Of a DNA stretch of 38,643 bases, positions 1 to 8,286 are shown in pieces. Source of the stretch: Streptomyces sp. BK340 (GTDB lineage: Bacteria; Actinomycetota; Actinomycetes; Streptomycetales; Streptomycetaceae); the NCBI RefSeq assembly GCF_007827595.1, contig NZ_VISR01000001.1:646245-684887 (forward strand), written 5' to 3'. Every line of letters begins with the position of its first letter. The stretch's first letter is position 1. The notes beneath the pieces are model-generated. The model was given only the letters and a program-made list of their open reading frames with translations, searched no databases and had not been told where the DNA came from. Made by a program: the position numbers and the translations under genes.

Positions 1-626
1 GTGGGGCGCTGCTCGCTGTGAGGTGCGCCTTTCTTCGGGACGGGTGCCGCCCCAGCGGCACGACTGCCCGCAGCTACGGCGGATGCCTGGGCGTCCGCCA
101 GTGCCGCCCGTGCCTTCGCCGCGCCCGCCGCCGCGTCCCCGGGCGGCCCCGACGGCTCGGGTACGGCGCGCGGGGTGTCCAGCGCCGCCCTGGAGCCGGA
201 CGGGGACCACTGGCCCCCCTTGGCTCCCGCGTCCATGGCCTCGTTGGCCAGACGGTCGGCGTGCTTGTTCTGCTCCCGGGGGATCCACTCGTAGGTGAGC
301 TGGTCCGCGGGGAAGATCCGGCCCGCCTCCGCCGCCAGGGGCTTCATGGAGGGGTGCTTGATCTTCCAGCGGCCCGACATCTGCTCGATGACGAGCTTGG
401 AGTCCATGCGGACGTGGATCCGGGCGGTGGGGTCGAGGTCGTACGCGGCGCGCAGGCCCGCCAGCAGGCCCCGGTACTCGGCCACGTTGTTCGTGGCGAT
501 GCCGATGTACTCCGCGGTCTCCGCCAGGGCCTCCCCCGTCGCCGCGTCGATCACCACGGATCCGTAGCCCGCGGGCCCCGGGTTGCCCCGCGACCCGCCG
601 TCGGCCTCGACGATGAACTCCCGCAC
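1..626 (-). CDS. Bifunctional RNase HI / acid phosphatase, partial
   Basis: This is the N-terminal part of a protein whose reading frame runs off the left edge. It begins at a GTG (624-626) just after the preceding gene stops. The first 130 residues are an RNase HI domain: an early acidic residue in FIVEADGGSRGNPGPAGYG, a Glu in TNNVAEYRGLLAG and an Asp in RMDSKLVIEQM give the D-E-D metal-binding set that cleaves RNA in RNA/DNA hybrids. After it comes an Ala/Pro-rich linker. In actinobacterial homologues (Rv2228c type) this linker leads to a histidine-phosphatase domain of the alpha-ribazole phosphatase kind, here outside the window. The order Nif3-like, C4 zinc ribbon, RNase H matches the Rv2230c-Rv2229c-Rv2228c order in mycobacteria. 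The RNase H domain is certain. The phosphatase half is inferred from the family. Confidence 0.9.
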   Translation of the reverse strand, partial: MREFIVEADGGSRGNPGPAGYGSVVIDAATGEALAETAEYIGIATNNVAEYRGLLAGLRAAYDLDPTARIHVRMDSKLVIEQMSGRWKIKHPSMKPLAAEAGRIFPADQLTYEWIPREQNKHADRLANEAMDAGAKGGQWSPSGSRAALDTPRAVPEPSGPPGDAAAGAAKARAALADAQASAVAAGSRAAGAAPVPKKGAPHSEQRP

Positions 627-638
627 CGCCCCGGCCCC

Positions 639-1382
639 TTACAGACCCGACTCGGCCGTACGCACCAGGATGCGGCGGCAGTTCTCGCAGCGGACCACCG
701 TGTCCGGCGCCGCCGAACGGATCTCGTTCAGCTCGGTGATGGCCAGCTCCTGGCGGCAGCCCTGGCAGGTGCGGGCGTACAGCTTGGCCGCGCCGATGCC
801 GCCCTGCTGCTCGCGCAGCTTGTCGTACAGCTTGAGCAGGTCCGCGGGGACGGAGGCGGCGATGACCTCGCGCTCCTTGGTCACCGAGGCGGCCTCGCCG
901 TCGATCTCCTCGAAGGCCGAGCCCCGGCGGGCGCTCGCGTCGTCGATCCGCGACTGCACGGAGCCGACCCGCTCGGTCAGCTCGGTCACCCGCTCCTGCG
1001 CGGCCTCACGGCGCTCCATGACCTCGAGGACGACGTCCTCCAGGTCGCCCTGGCGCTTGGCGAGGGAGGTGATCTCGTGCTGGAGGTTGGACAGGTCCTT
1101 CGGCGAGGTGACGGCGCCGGAGTCCAGGCGCTGCTGGTCGCGGGCGGCGCGCTGGCGCACCTGGTCCACGTCCTGCTCGGCCTTGGTCTGCTCGCGGGCG
1201 CAGTCGCTCTCCTCGGTCTGCGCGGCCACCAGCAGGTCGCGGATCTGCGTCAGGTCCTTGTTCAGCGACTCGATCTCGGCGTGCTCGGGCAGCGACCTCC
1301 GCTTGTGTGCCAGCTGCTGCAGGCGGACGTCGAGGGCCTGGACGTCGAGGAGTCGGATCTGGTCGGCGGGCGCGGCGTTCAG
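639..1382 (-). CDS. C4-type zinc-ribbon, coiled-coil protein
   Basis: The protein is 247 aa. Residues about 10-180 form a long alpha-helical hairpin rich in Gln, Glu and Arg (coiled coil), followed by a C-terminal zinc ribbon with two CxxC knuckles (CQGCRQE and CENCRR). This is the Rv2229c / CT398-like family, thought to bind nucleic acid or act as an adaptor; its exact function is unknown. The first ATG in frame would start inside the coiled coil. The likely start is a CTG at 1380-1382, preceded at 7 nt by GGGAG, which restores the conserved N-terminus NAAPADQIRLLDVQ. It follows the Nif3-like gene after 14 bases and precedes the RNase H gene by 12, so the three are probably one transcript. 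Confidence is high for the family and moderate for the CTG. Confidence 0.88.
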   Translation of the reverse strand: MNAAPADQIRLLDVQALDVRLQQLAHKRRSLPEHAEIESLNKDLTQIRDLLVAAQTEESDCAREQTKAEQDVDQVRQRAARDQQRLDSGAVTSPKDLSNLQHEITSLAKRQGDLEDVVLEVMERREAAQERVTELTERVGSVQSRIDDASARRGSAFEEIDGEAASVTKEREVIAASVPADLLKLYDKLREQQGGIGAAKLYARTCQGCRQELAITELNEIRSAAPDTVVRCENCRRILVRTAESGL

Positions 1383-1396
1383 TTGGGGGCTCCCGG

Positions 1397-2236
1397 TTAA
1401 CTAGTGGTGACGTTGGACGCCGCGTGGGCGGTCCAGGGGTCGGTGACCGTCTTGGACACGTGGACGCGCAGGTCCCAGCCGTGGCGGTCGGAGATCTCGT
1501 CGAGCTGGGCTGCGGCCAGCTCGCACCAGGGCCACTCGGTGGCCCAGTGCGCCGCGTCGAGCAGCGCGAGGGGACTTTGTGCCACCGCCTCGGAGACGGG
1601 GTGGTGGCGCAGGTCGGAGGTGAGGAAGGCGTCGACGCCGGCCGCGCGGACCTGGTCGAAGAGGCTGTCGCCGGAGCCGCCGCTGACGGCGACCGTGCGG
1701 ACGACGGCCTCGGGGTCGCCGGCCACCCGGATGCCCTGGGCGGTGGCGGGCAGCCGCTCGGCGGCGCGGGCGGCCAGCTCGCGCACGGTCAGCGGGTGGT
1801 CGAGCTCGCAGACGCGGCCCAGGCCCCGGCGGCCCTCGGGGTCGGTCGGGTCCGGCACGAGGGGCCGTACGACACGGAGGTCGAGCGCGCCGGCGAGGGC
1901 GTCCGAGACGCCCGGGTCGGCGGTGTCGGCGTTGGTGTGGGCGACGTGCAGCGCGATGTCGTTCTTGATCAGCGTGTGCACGGCCCGGCCCTTGAAGTGC
2001 GAGGCCGCGACCGTGGTCGTACCGCGCAGGTAGAGCGGGTGGTGGGTGACGAGCAGGTCGGCGCCCAGCTGCACCGCCTCGTCGACGATGTCCTGCACCG
2101 GGTCGACGGCGAACAGGACCCGGCCGACCTCCTGGTCGGGGTCGCCCACGACCGTGCCGACCGCGTCCCAGGACTCGGCCCGCTCGGCGGGCCACAGGTT
2201 CTCCAGCGCGGCGATGACTTCAGACAGACGGGGCAC
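1397..2236 (-). CDS. Nif3-like dinuclear metal centre protein
   Basis: A 279-aa protein of the Nif3/YbgI family, which forms hexameric rings with a two-metal site. Some members act as GTP cyclohydrolase I type 2-like hydrolases, but the physiological role is not settled. Visible ligand motifs are THHPLYLRG near residue 65, HTNAD near residue 100 and the C-terminal AAHWATEWP, which together supply the His, Asp and Glu ligands of the family. The length fits the short, single-module form. The ATG at 2234-2236 opens with MPRLSEVIAALENLWP, the usual N-terminus. It is the first gene of a leftward block with the zinc-ribbon and RNase H genes, and it diverges from the gene at 2424 across 187 bases. 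Confidence 0.93.
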   Translation of the reverse strand: MPRLSEVIAALENLWPAERAESWDAVGTVVGDPDQEVGRVLFAVDPVQDIVDEAVQLGADLLVTHHPLYLRGTTTVAASHFKGRAVHTLIKNDIALHVAHTNADTADPGVSDALAGALDLRVVRPLVPDPTDPEGRRGLGRVCELDHPLTVRELAARAAERLPATAQGIRVAGDPEAVVRTVAVSGGSGDSLFDQVRAAGVDAFLTSDLRHHPVSEAVAQSPLALLDAAHWATEWPWCELAAAQLDEISDRHGWDLRVHVSKTVTDPWTAHAASNVTTS

Positions 2237-2423
2237 GGGGAAAGGCTACCTGGCTGTTCTGCCGGGCTGTACCGCATCCGCTCCCGCTGGTCCCGCTCAG
2301 CACAAACGCCCCGGTCTCCTCAGAGGAATCGCTTCTGCGCCACCCGTATGTGTGAAGCCGGGGCCGGGTGGTGCCACGCCTGCGCGTACGAAAACTAGCT
2401 TCGTCGCCGGAGGTGACCGAACG

Positions 2424-3593
2424 ATGACTGCCTGTGCGATCGAAACCCCCTCCACCGCCGAGGACGACGGTGTGCCGGGGACGCGGTGCGCCATCACGGC
2501 GGACGGCGCGTACGCCGCCCGCCTCGCGCTGGACGGCGACTGCTGGTTCCCGGAGCGCTGGACCCTGGACGGCCCGGAGCCGTACGCGGTGCCGCTGCCC
2601 GGCAACCAGCCGGAGGAGCCCGGCACCCAGGTGCAGCCGATGGCGGACGGACGGGTGCTGATCCAGCGGCTGGTGGAGCGCCGGCACACCTTCTCGCTGC
2701 TGTACCCGGCCGGTCCCGGCACCGGCGAGCTGCCGCTGGGCGCGGTGGAGTGCCCGGAGCCGGGCACCCGGCTCCGGCTGCTGCCGCCGGCGCCGGGCGG
2801 GGCGCGCGCTTACGCCCTCGCGGTCGGGCCGCGCTCCAGCGCGGTGTGGCTGGTGGCGGGCGGCGCCTTCGGGCCCGAGCGGCTGGCGGAGGTGCCGGGG
2901 CGCTGCTCGGGCGGGGTCTGGCTGGACCGTGGCGGGCGGATGCTCGCGCTGGACCGGGAGCTCGGCGGGCGCACCAAGACGGTCGTCGTCGACCTGGAGC
3001 GCGGCGGCGAGATCTCGCCCCTGCTGCAGATCACGGAGGGCAGCGACGACCGGTTGCTGCTCGCCGACCCGGACAGCGGGCTGGTGCTGATCTCCTCGGA
3101 CGCGCCCTCCCCCGGGCAGGAACGATTGGGCTGGGGGGTCATGGGCAGCACGCTGCCGGTGCGCTTCCCGGAGTGCCTGCGGCTCCAGGACTGTGCGGTG
3201 ACGCCGTTCGCGATCCAGCCGGGGCAGGTGCTGACGCCGGAGAGCTGCGCGGTGGCGCTGTGCGTCGAGGGGCCGGTGGGCAGCTGGGTCGGTGTCTGGC
3301 GGCCGGCCGAGCGGCAGGTGTGCCATCTCGCCGGGCCCGAGGGGTGGTTGACGGGGTCCGGGTCATGGACACAGGACGGGGTGCTGCGGCTGCCGTACGC
3401 CACGGGGGAGGTCCGGTGCGGCGTGGCGGAGCTGACGGCGCCCAGGGGGGACGCGGGCCCGGGGGATCCGGTCCGGAACGGCACGGCTGCCGGGGTGCCC
3501 GAGGCGCTCCGGGAGGCGGCGGAACCGGATCCTCCGGGACCGGTGACGGTCCGTCCGGTACCCCTGCAACAGGCGCCCCTCGGGGGCGAGTAG
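2424..3593 (+). CDS. Unrecognised protein, possibly beta-propeller-like
   Basis: A 389-aa soluble protein with no signal peptide or membrane segment. I do not recognise its family. It is rich in Gly, Leu and Trp, with repeated short strands separated by turns (for example DGRVLIQRLVERR, SSAVWLVAGG, RGGRMLALDRE, DSGLVLIS, GSWVGVWRP). These recur every 40-50 residues, as in a WD40/TolB-type beta-propeller, but I see no diagnostic WD motif. The last 50 residues are Pro/Gly-rich and probably disordered. The start is the ATG at 2424, chosen because GGAGGTGA lies 7 nt upstream; the open frame extends back to 2046 but that part is antisense to the Nif3-like gene. It stands alone and diverges from the housekeeping block. 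Confidence 0.8.
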   Translation: MTACAIETPSTAEDDGVPGTRCAITADGAYAARLALDGDCWFPERWTLDGPEPYAVPLPGNQPEEPGTQVQPMADGRVLIQRLVERRHTFSLLYPAGPGTGELPLGAVECPEPGTRLRLLPPAPGGARAYALAVGPRSSAVWLVAGGAFGPERLAEVPGRCSGGVWLDRGGRMLALDRELGGRTKTVVVDLERGGEISPLLQITEGSDDRLLLADPDSGLVLISSDAPSPGQERLGWGVMGSTLPVRFPECLRLQDCAVTPFAIQPGQVLTPESCAVALCVEGPVGSWVGVWRPAERQVCHLAGPEGWLTGSGSWTQDGVLRLPYATGEVRCGVAELTAPRGDAGPGDPVRNGTAAGVPEALREAAEPDPPGPVTVRPVPLQQAPLGGE

Positions 3594-4024
3594 GAACCGC
3601 GCGGAGAGCGCAGTTCGGCGTCGCATGATGTGGCACCCGGGCTGAACCGGCTGGTCACTGTGGCGCGTGGATGAGGTGAGTGCCCCAAGGGTGGGGTTGG
3701 TGCGCTCGGACGTGGAGCGGTTCTCGGAGCGGTACAGCAGAGTGTGCCCTGCGTCCGCGAGGCGCGGGCCGAACTGGTGGCCGAGGAGCCGGAACAGGCC
3801 GAAGATCATCGGTCCAGGAACGCCGTCATCTGCGCGACCGGCAGCGACGGGCTGGTGGCCCCGGCCCCGCCCACGTGGGGCAGTGCGCACGCGGCCACCG
3901 CGTCCGAATGGCTCACCGCACCGGGCCTACAAGAGGCGCGGGCCGACGGTGGCACCTACCTTCACCAGAGGGCGACAGCTCCCGCAATTCTGACAAAGGT
4001 GCAAGGGGCGCGAGGAGACGGGAC
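3594..4024. other. 431-base gap with coding remnants
   Basis: I see no intact gene here. On the minus strand one frame reads as a piece of a Tn3-type transposase (3723-3809). Just before it, another minus frame ends ...PVAQMTAFLDR at a stop near 3806 and looks like the tail of an unidentified decayed gene. The rest up to the arylsulfotransferase RBS shows no convincing coding or hairpin signal. The interval looks like a rearrangement scar next to acquired DNA. Confidence 0.5.
3723..3809 (-). pseudogene. Fragment of Tn3-family transposase
   Basis: Read leftward from 3809, this frame gives FGLFRLLGHQFGPRLADAG and then HTLLYR. That closely resembles the DDE-domain stretch of Tn3-family transposases, whose consensus is roughly 'FgLlrLLGyqFsPRlaDlgd..lyR'. 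Only about 29 codons match, with no start, no catalytic residues and no continuation on either side. I read it as a decayed remnant, not a gene. Recognition is from memory of the family; a short chance match cannot be excluded. Confidence 0.5.
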
Positions 4025-5695
4025 ATGGCGGAGAGACGACCGGGGGCTCGCCGGGAGAGAAGACGGCTGAGCCGCACCACAGGGGCCTGCGTGCTGGCCG
4101 CGGGGTTGGCCTTCGCCATCTGCTCGCCCCCCGCCGCGGCCGGTCCCCGACCGGACCGGCCGCGGCTGTGCGCGACGAAGCCCGCTCCCCCGACCGGCAG
4201 TGCGACCACCCCGCCGCCGATCACTTCGGGCAGCGACGTGTGGAGCTTCGTCTCCGCGCCGGAGCTTCACCCCCAGAAGGTCACGGTGACTGCGCACAAG
4301 CCCGGAACGGCGCCCGGCAAGATCTTCGTCGGCCCCTATGCCATCGGCGCCCCCGTGGTCGGTCAGACGGGGGCACTGATCTCCGACAACTCCGGCGATC
4401 CGGTCTGGTACCGCCCCCTGTCCTCCCCCGACCTCCAGAACGCCGACTTCAAGGTTCAGACCTATCACCATCCCGAGAGCGGCAAAGCTCAGCCGGTGCT
4501 GACCTGGTGGCAGGGATCCATCGCCATTCCGCCCACGTACACGAACCTGCCGGGCGGCGCTCCCGAACCGGGCGGGTGCTACTACATCTACGACAATCAC
4601 TACGGCCTGATCACCACGGTCTCCGCCCAGCACGGCTTCAACGCGGACGAGCACGAATTCCTCCTGACCCGCAGGGGGACCGCACTGTTCATCGCGACCA
4701 AGCCGGTCCCCATGGATCTCCGCCGCTACGGGGGTCCGAAGGACGGTGCCATCCTGGACAGCGAGATCCAGGAAGTCGACCTGAAAACAAGGAAGCTCGT
4801 CTTCTCATGGGACCTGCTGGACCACCTGGACCCCGCCGATTCCGAGGTGCCGGCCTCCGACGCGGCGACGTCAGGCGGGGTATGGGACGCCTACCACCTG
4901 AACTCGGTCGACGAGGGTTCCGGGGGTGAGCTGTTGATCTCGGTCCGGAACTTCTGGGCGATCTACGACATCTCCGGGAAGACGAAAAAGATCCGGTGGC
5001 AACTCGGCGGCAAGAAGAGCGACTTCGCCTTCGGACCCGACGCGAAATTCTACTGGCAGCACGACGCGCGATTCCGGCAGGGAAACCGGATCAGCCTGTT
5101 CGACGACGGCTGCTGCAACCAGCCCGGCGGCTCACCGGAACAGGAGTCCCACGGCCTGATCCTGGACCTGGACTTCGACAACCACACCGCGACCGCCGCG
5201 CGGACCTACTATCACCAGCCACCGCTGTTCTCGGCATCCCAAGGGAACACCCAGGCCCTTGCCAACGGTAACGAGTTCATCGGATGGGGCCAGAGTTCGT
5301 ACTACTCGGAATACACCCACGCGGGAAACACGGAGGGCAACGGCTCGAAGAACCTGCTCTACGACGCGAAGATGCCGGGTTCGAACATCTCGTACCGGGC
5401 CTTCCGGAACAAGTGGGTGGGCGAGCCCTACTATCCGCCGAGGGCGGCGGCGAAGACCGTCGGCGGGCACAGTGTCGTCTACGCCTCCTGGAACGGTTCG
5501 ACGCAGACCAGAGCGTGGCAGGTGCTCGCGGGACCAGACCCCGATTCCCTGTCGGTGGTCGCGCGGCACGCCGAACGGACCGGGTTCGAGACGGCGGTCC
5601 CGACGGCCGATCCAGGACCGTACTTCCAGGTCAAGGCGTTGGATGAAGAGGGGCACGTCCTCAAGTCCTCAGGCGTCGTGACCCTGACCCGCTGA
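4025..5695 (+). CDS. Secreted arylsulfotransferase-family (ASST) protein
   Basis: A 556-aa protein with a twin-Arg-like N-terminus, a hydrophobic stretch at about residues 19-40 and an Ala-rich likely cleavage region (PPAAAG), so it is probably exported. The body matches the arylsulfotransferase (ASST, PF14269-type) propeller: NADEHEFLL, a Trp-Asp-x-Tyr-His-Leu-Asn-Ser-Val block, IRWQLGGKKSDF, YWQHDARF and SLFDDG. Family members move sulfate between phenols without PAPS, using active-site His and Arg residues; activity here is inferred. The ATG at 4025 follows GAGGAGACGGG. Codon choice looks less GC-extreme than in its neighbours (AAA, AAG and GAA are frequent). It lies between a transposase fragment and another gene scrap, which suggests acquisition by transfer. 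Confidence 0.85.
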   Translation: MAERRPGARRERRRLSRTTGACVLAAGLAFAICSPPAAAGPRPDRPRLCATKPAPPTGSATTPPPITSGSDVWSFVSAPELHPQKVTVTAHKPGTAPGKIFVGPYAIGAPVVGQTGALISDNSGDPVWYRPLSSPDLQNADFKVQTYHHPESGKAQPVLTWWQGSIAIPPTYTNLPGGAPEPGGCYYIYDNHYGLITTVSAQHGFNADEHEFLLTRRGTALFIATKPVPMDLRRYGGPKDGAILDSEIQEVDLKTRKLVFSWDLLDHLDPADSEVPASDAATSGGVWDAYHLNSVDEGSGGELLISVRNFWAIYDISGKTKKIRWQLGGKKSDFAFGPDAKFYWQHDARFRQGNRISLFDDGCCNQPGGSPEQESHGLILDLDFDNHTATAARTYYHQPPLFSASQGNTQALANGNEFIGWGQSSYYSEYTHAGNTEGNGSKNLLYDAKMPGSNISYRAFRNKWVGEPYYPPRAAAKTVGGHSVVYASWNGSTQTRAWQVLAGPDPDSLSVVARHAERTGFETAVPTADPGPYFQVKALDEEGHVLKSSGVVTLTR

Positions 5696-5697
5696 AA

Positions 5698-5866
5698 GCC
5701 CGCCCATGGGCGAGCGAGCCGAGGTTCACCGGCTCCCCGTTCCACGCAGCGCGCCCCGCTCGGTCCTTCGAGGACGAGATCGGCAACACAGAGGTGAAGC
5801 GGCGGCGCGAGGTGCACGAGGGGCTTCGGAGGACGGCGAGCCTGCTCGGCGACGACCGCCCTTCTA
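5698..5866 (+). pseudogene. Unidentified C-terminal gene scrap
   Basis: Directly after the arylsulfotransferase stop, the plus strand has an open stretch with protein-like composition but no start. It includes RFTGSPFHAARPARSFEDEI and KRRREVHEGLRRTASLLG. The charged helical pattern and absence of an initiation site suggest the 3' end of a gene whose front was lost when the upstream DNA arrived. I cannot name the family. It is an inference from composition alone, so confidence is low. Confidence 0.35.
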
Positions 5867-5981
5867 GGCCGACTTGTAACGAAGTAGCACCGGTCGGCGT
5901 GCCCGCCTGGATTCGGCCCGTGGTGTGCCGGTTAAACTCGCCGCGCTGTAAGAGATCTTGTTGACGGGGTGAATTCTTCCG

Positions 5982-6140
5982 ATGAGCGACACCAGCACGA
6001 CTCAACCGCTGTCTGCCGACTCTCAGGACGCGGCCGGACACGGCCGACACCGGGGCCCGATCGCGGCCCAGGACGGAGAGACGGCGCCGCGTGGGCGTCA
6101 CCGTAAGCCGGCCCAGGAGACCGCCGAGGCGGCCGCCTGA
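5982..6140 (+). CDS. Small 52-aa protein with two GRHR motifs
   Basis: This short gene begins at an ATG at 5982 (a G-rich GACGGGGTG lies about 10-14 nt upstream) and ends at TGA 6138-6140. The product is hydrophilic and Ala/Gly/Arg-rich with no membrane segment. It contains the repeated basic motif GHGRHRGP and RGRHRKPA, about 20 residues apart, and starts MSDTSTTQPLSADSQDAAG. It is immediately followed by a strong terminator (6154-6189), which supports it being a real transcription unit. Short proteins of this look occur in other streptomycetes to my knowledge, without an assigned role. The paired basic motifs might bind nucleic acid or acidic partners; that is speculation. Confidence 0.65.
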   Translation: MSDTSTTQPLSADSQDAAGHGRHRGPIAAQDGETAPRGRHRKPAQETAEAAA

Positions 6141-6153
6141 CGGTAGATGAGAA

Positions 6154-6189
6154 AGAGGGGGTGCCCGCTGACCGGCGGGCACCCCCTCT
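6154..6189. terminator. Strong bidirectional hairpin terminator
   Basis: A perfect 15-bp inverted repeat (AGAGGGGGTGCCCGC at 6154-6168 and its complement at 6175-6189) encloses a 6-base loop TGACCG. It lies 13 bases after the small gene on the plus strand and 42 bases after the SDR stop on the minus strand, so it can end both convergent transcripts. A short T/C-rich tract follows on the plus strand. Confidence 0.9.
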
Positions 6190-6231
6190 CTCGTTCTCCC
6201 GTCTCGTTCGGCCCCGCTCGGGGTCCGGTCC

Positions 6232-7173
6232 TCAGCCGCGCCTGAGACCCAGCACCTCGGCCGCGGCGAACGTCTCCCGCGGCGGCCGCTGCGCGTAGTG
6301 CGGGGTGAGCAGCGCGTCCAGCTCGTCGTGGGTGAACGTCTCCTGCTTGCTGTCGAACTTCGCCTGCACCCGCGGCCGGTCCACCACGGCGACCATGCCG
6401 CCGTGGACGACGAGCAGCTGCCCGTTGACCCGGGCGGCGGCGGGTGAGGCCAGGTAGCCGACGAGCGGGGCGACGTGCTCGGGGGCGAGCGGGTCGAGGC
6501 TGCCCTCGTCCGGCTCCTGGAAGCCCTCGAAGACGTCCGCGGTCATCCGGGTCCGGGCGCGCGGGCAGATCACGTTGGCCGTGACGCCGTACTTGGCGAG
6601 GGCGAGGGCGGTGGAGGTGGTCAGACCGACGATCCCGCCCTTCGCCGCAGCGTAGTTGGGCTGTCCGGCGGAGCCGGCCAGGAACGCCTCCGAGGAGGTG
6701 TTCACGATCCGCCCGTACACCTGGGCCCCCGCCGCCTTGGCGCGGTCCCGCCAGTGCGCGGCGGCGAAGTGAGTGGTGTTGAAGTGTCCCTTGAGGTGGA
6801 CGCGGATCACCGAGTCCCACTCGTCCTCGGTCATGGAGAAGATCATGCGGTCGCGCAGGATGCCCGCGTTGTTGACGAGGATGTCCAGCCTGCCGAACTC
6901 GGCGACGGCCAGGCCGACGAGTTCCCGGGCCTGCTGGAAGTCGGCGACGTCCCCGGTGTGCGCGACCGCCCGGCCGCCGCTCGCGCGTATCTCGGCGGCG
7001 ACGTCCTCGGCGGGCCCGGCCGAGGCCTGGCCGGAGCCGTCGCGGCCCGGCCGGCCGTGGTCGTTGACGACGACGGCCGCGCCGAGCCGGGCGAGTTCGA
7101 GCGCCTCGGCCCGGCCGAGACCGCGCCCGGCGCCGGTGACGACGGCGGACAGTCCCTCAAGTGGCAGTGGCAT
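6232..7173 (-). CDS. SDR-family dehydrogenase (3-hydroxyacyl-CoA DH-like)
   Basis: A 313-aa short-chain dehydrogenase. Visible signatures are the NAD-binding TGAGRGLG at residues 12-19, NNAG near residue 100, a catalytic Ser in IVNTSSEAF and the YxxxK pair in NYAAAKGG. The long GRPGRDGSG insertion after the first beta strands and the C-terminal extension resemble the dehydrogenase part of peroxisomal multifunctional enzyme type 2 (17-beta-HSD type 4) and mycobacterial KstR-regulon SDRs. It would oxidise a 3-hydroxyacyl-CoA to the 3-oxo form. It is the last gene of the MaoC-ADH-SDR operon (12 bases after the ADH) and pairs logically with the MaoC hydratase, which makes its substrate. The substrate is inferred from context. 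Confidence 0.9.
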   Translation of the reverse strand: MPLPLEGLSAVVTGAGRGLGRAEALELARLGAAVVVNDHGRPGRDGSGQASAGPAEDVAAEIRASGGRAVAHTGDVADFQQARELVGLAVAEFGRLDILVNNAGILRDRMIFSMTEDEWDSVIRVHLKGHFNTTHFAAAHWRDRAKAAGAQVYGRIVNTSSEAFLAGSAGQPNYAAAKGGIVGLTTSTALALAKYGVTANVICPRARTRMTADVFEGFQEPDEGSLDPLAPEHVAPLVGYLASPAAARVNGQLLVVHGGMVAVVDRPRVQAKFDSKQETFTHDELDALLTPHYAQRPPRETFAAAEVLGLRRG

Positions 7174-7185
7174 TCCGGTCCGTCC

Positions 7186-8262
7186 TCAGATCTCGATGCA
7201 CGTACGCAGGGCCGTCCCGGTACGCATCTGGTCCAGGGCCTCGTTGATCTCCGCCAGCGGCACCCGGTGGGTGATCAGGCCGGCCAGGTCGACGCGGCCC
7301 GCCCGCCACAGGGCGATGGTGCGCTCGTAGGAGCTGAGGACGTCCCCGCCGCCGTACATGGACGGCAGGATGCGCTTCTCGTCGAAGAACAGCTCGAACA
7401 TGTTGAGCTGGAGGAAGTCGTCCATGGCGCCGGCGCCGACCACGACGAGGGTGCCGCCGCGCCGGGTGTTCTCGTACGCGGTGCGGGCGGTGGCGGACCT
7501 GCCGACGACCTCGAAGACGTAGTCGAAGCCCTCGCCGCCGGTGACCTGCTGCTTGGCACCGGCCAGCTCCTCCGGTGAAACGGCCTTCGTGGCACCGAAC
7601 TTCAGCGCGGACTCGCGCCGGGAGGCGACCGGGTCCACGGCGACTATCTCGGCGGCGCCCTTGAGCCGCGCCCCCTGTACCGCGGAGATGCCGACGCCGC
7701 CGCAGCCGATGACGGCGACCGACGAACCGGCCTCCACGTCGGCGGTGTTGAGGGCGGCGCCGAGTCCGGTCGTCACCCCGCAGCCGATGAGGGCGGCGAT
7801 GTCGAACGGCACGTCCTCCGGGATCGGCACCGCGCAGCCCGCGTCCACGACGACCTCCTCGGCGAAGGTGCCGGTGCCCGCGAAGCCGAAGACGTCACCG
7901 CCGGGACGCCTGAAGTTGGGGGTGCCCGCGTTCATGAACCCGGCCAGGCACAGCTCGGTCTGGCCGCGCCTGCAGGCGGGACAGGCGCCGCAGGCGGGCA
8001 GCCAGCAGATGACGACCCGGTCGCCGGGCTTCAGACGGGTCACCTGCTCGCCGACTTCGAGGATCTCGCCCGCGCCCTCGTGACCGGGCACGAACGGGGC
8101 CGGCTGGGGCAGCACCCCGTTCATCGCGGACAGGTCCGAGTGGCACAGCCCCGTGGCCCGCACCCGGACCCTCACCTTGCCGGGGCCGAAGCCCACCGCC
8201 TCGATGTCGTCGAGGATCTCCAGCTTTTCCTGGCCGATCTCGTGCAGTACGGCTGCGCGCAT
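7186..8262 (-). CDS. Zinc-dependent alcohol dehydrogenase (MDR family)
   Basis: A 358-aa medium-chain dehydrogenase. The catalytic zinc site is seen in GLCHSDLSAMNG (Cys near residue 38) and PGHEGAGE. The structural zinc lobe is CGACPACRRGQTELC. The NAD site is VIGCGGVGISAVQG, followed by an Asp in VAVDP that favours NAD over NADP. The length and four-Cys lobe fit class III-like or AdhD-type enzymes that oxidise primary alcohols. It is the middle gene of a leftward operon, 24 bases behind MaoC and 12 before the SDR. The neighbours suggest it acts on an alcohol formed during lipid or sterol side-chain breakdown, but the substrate cannot be read from sequence. Confidence 0.92.
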   Translation of the reverse strand: MRAAVLHEIGQEKLEILDDIEAVGFGPGKVRVRVRATGLCHSDLSAMNGVLPQPAPFVPGHEGAGEILEVGEQVTRLKPGDRVVICWLPACGACPACRRGQTELCLAGFMNAGTPNFRRPGGDVFGFAGTGTFAEEVVVDAGCAVPIPEDVPFDIAALIGCGVTTGLGAALNTADVEAGSSVAVIGCGGVGISAVQGARLKGAAEIVAVDPVASRRESALKFGATKAVSPEELAGAKQQVTGGEGFDYVFEVVGRSATARTAYENTRRGGTLVVVGAGAMDDFLQLNMFELFFDEKRILPSMYGGGDVLSSYERTIALWRAGRVDLAGLITHRVPLAEINEALDQMRTGTALRTCIEI

Positions 8263-8286
8263 GGTGCGGCTCCCCTCGGAGGCTCT

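Noticed and set aside
18..1400. 460-aa open frame on the plus strand at the left edge
   Set aside because: It is antisense to RNase H and zinc-ribbon genes that show clear motifs and RBSs.
3593..3720. A tRNA in the gap near the transposase fragment
   Set aside because: I looked for a T-loop GTTCGA-type sequence and an acceptor stem and found none.
3667..3993. 108-aa plus-strand frame in the 3594-4024 gap
   Set aside because: No RBS and Arg/Pro-rich composition; the minus-strand transposase-like reading is more convincing.
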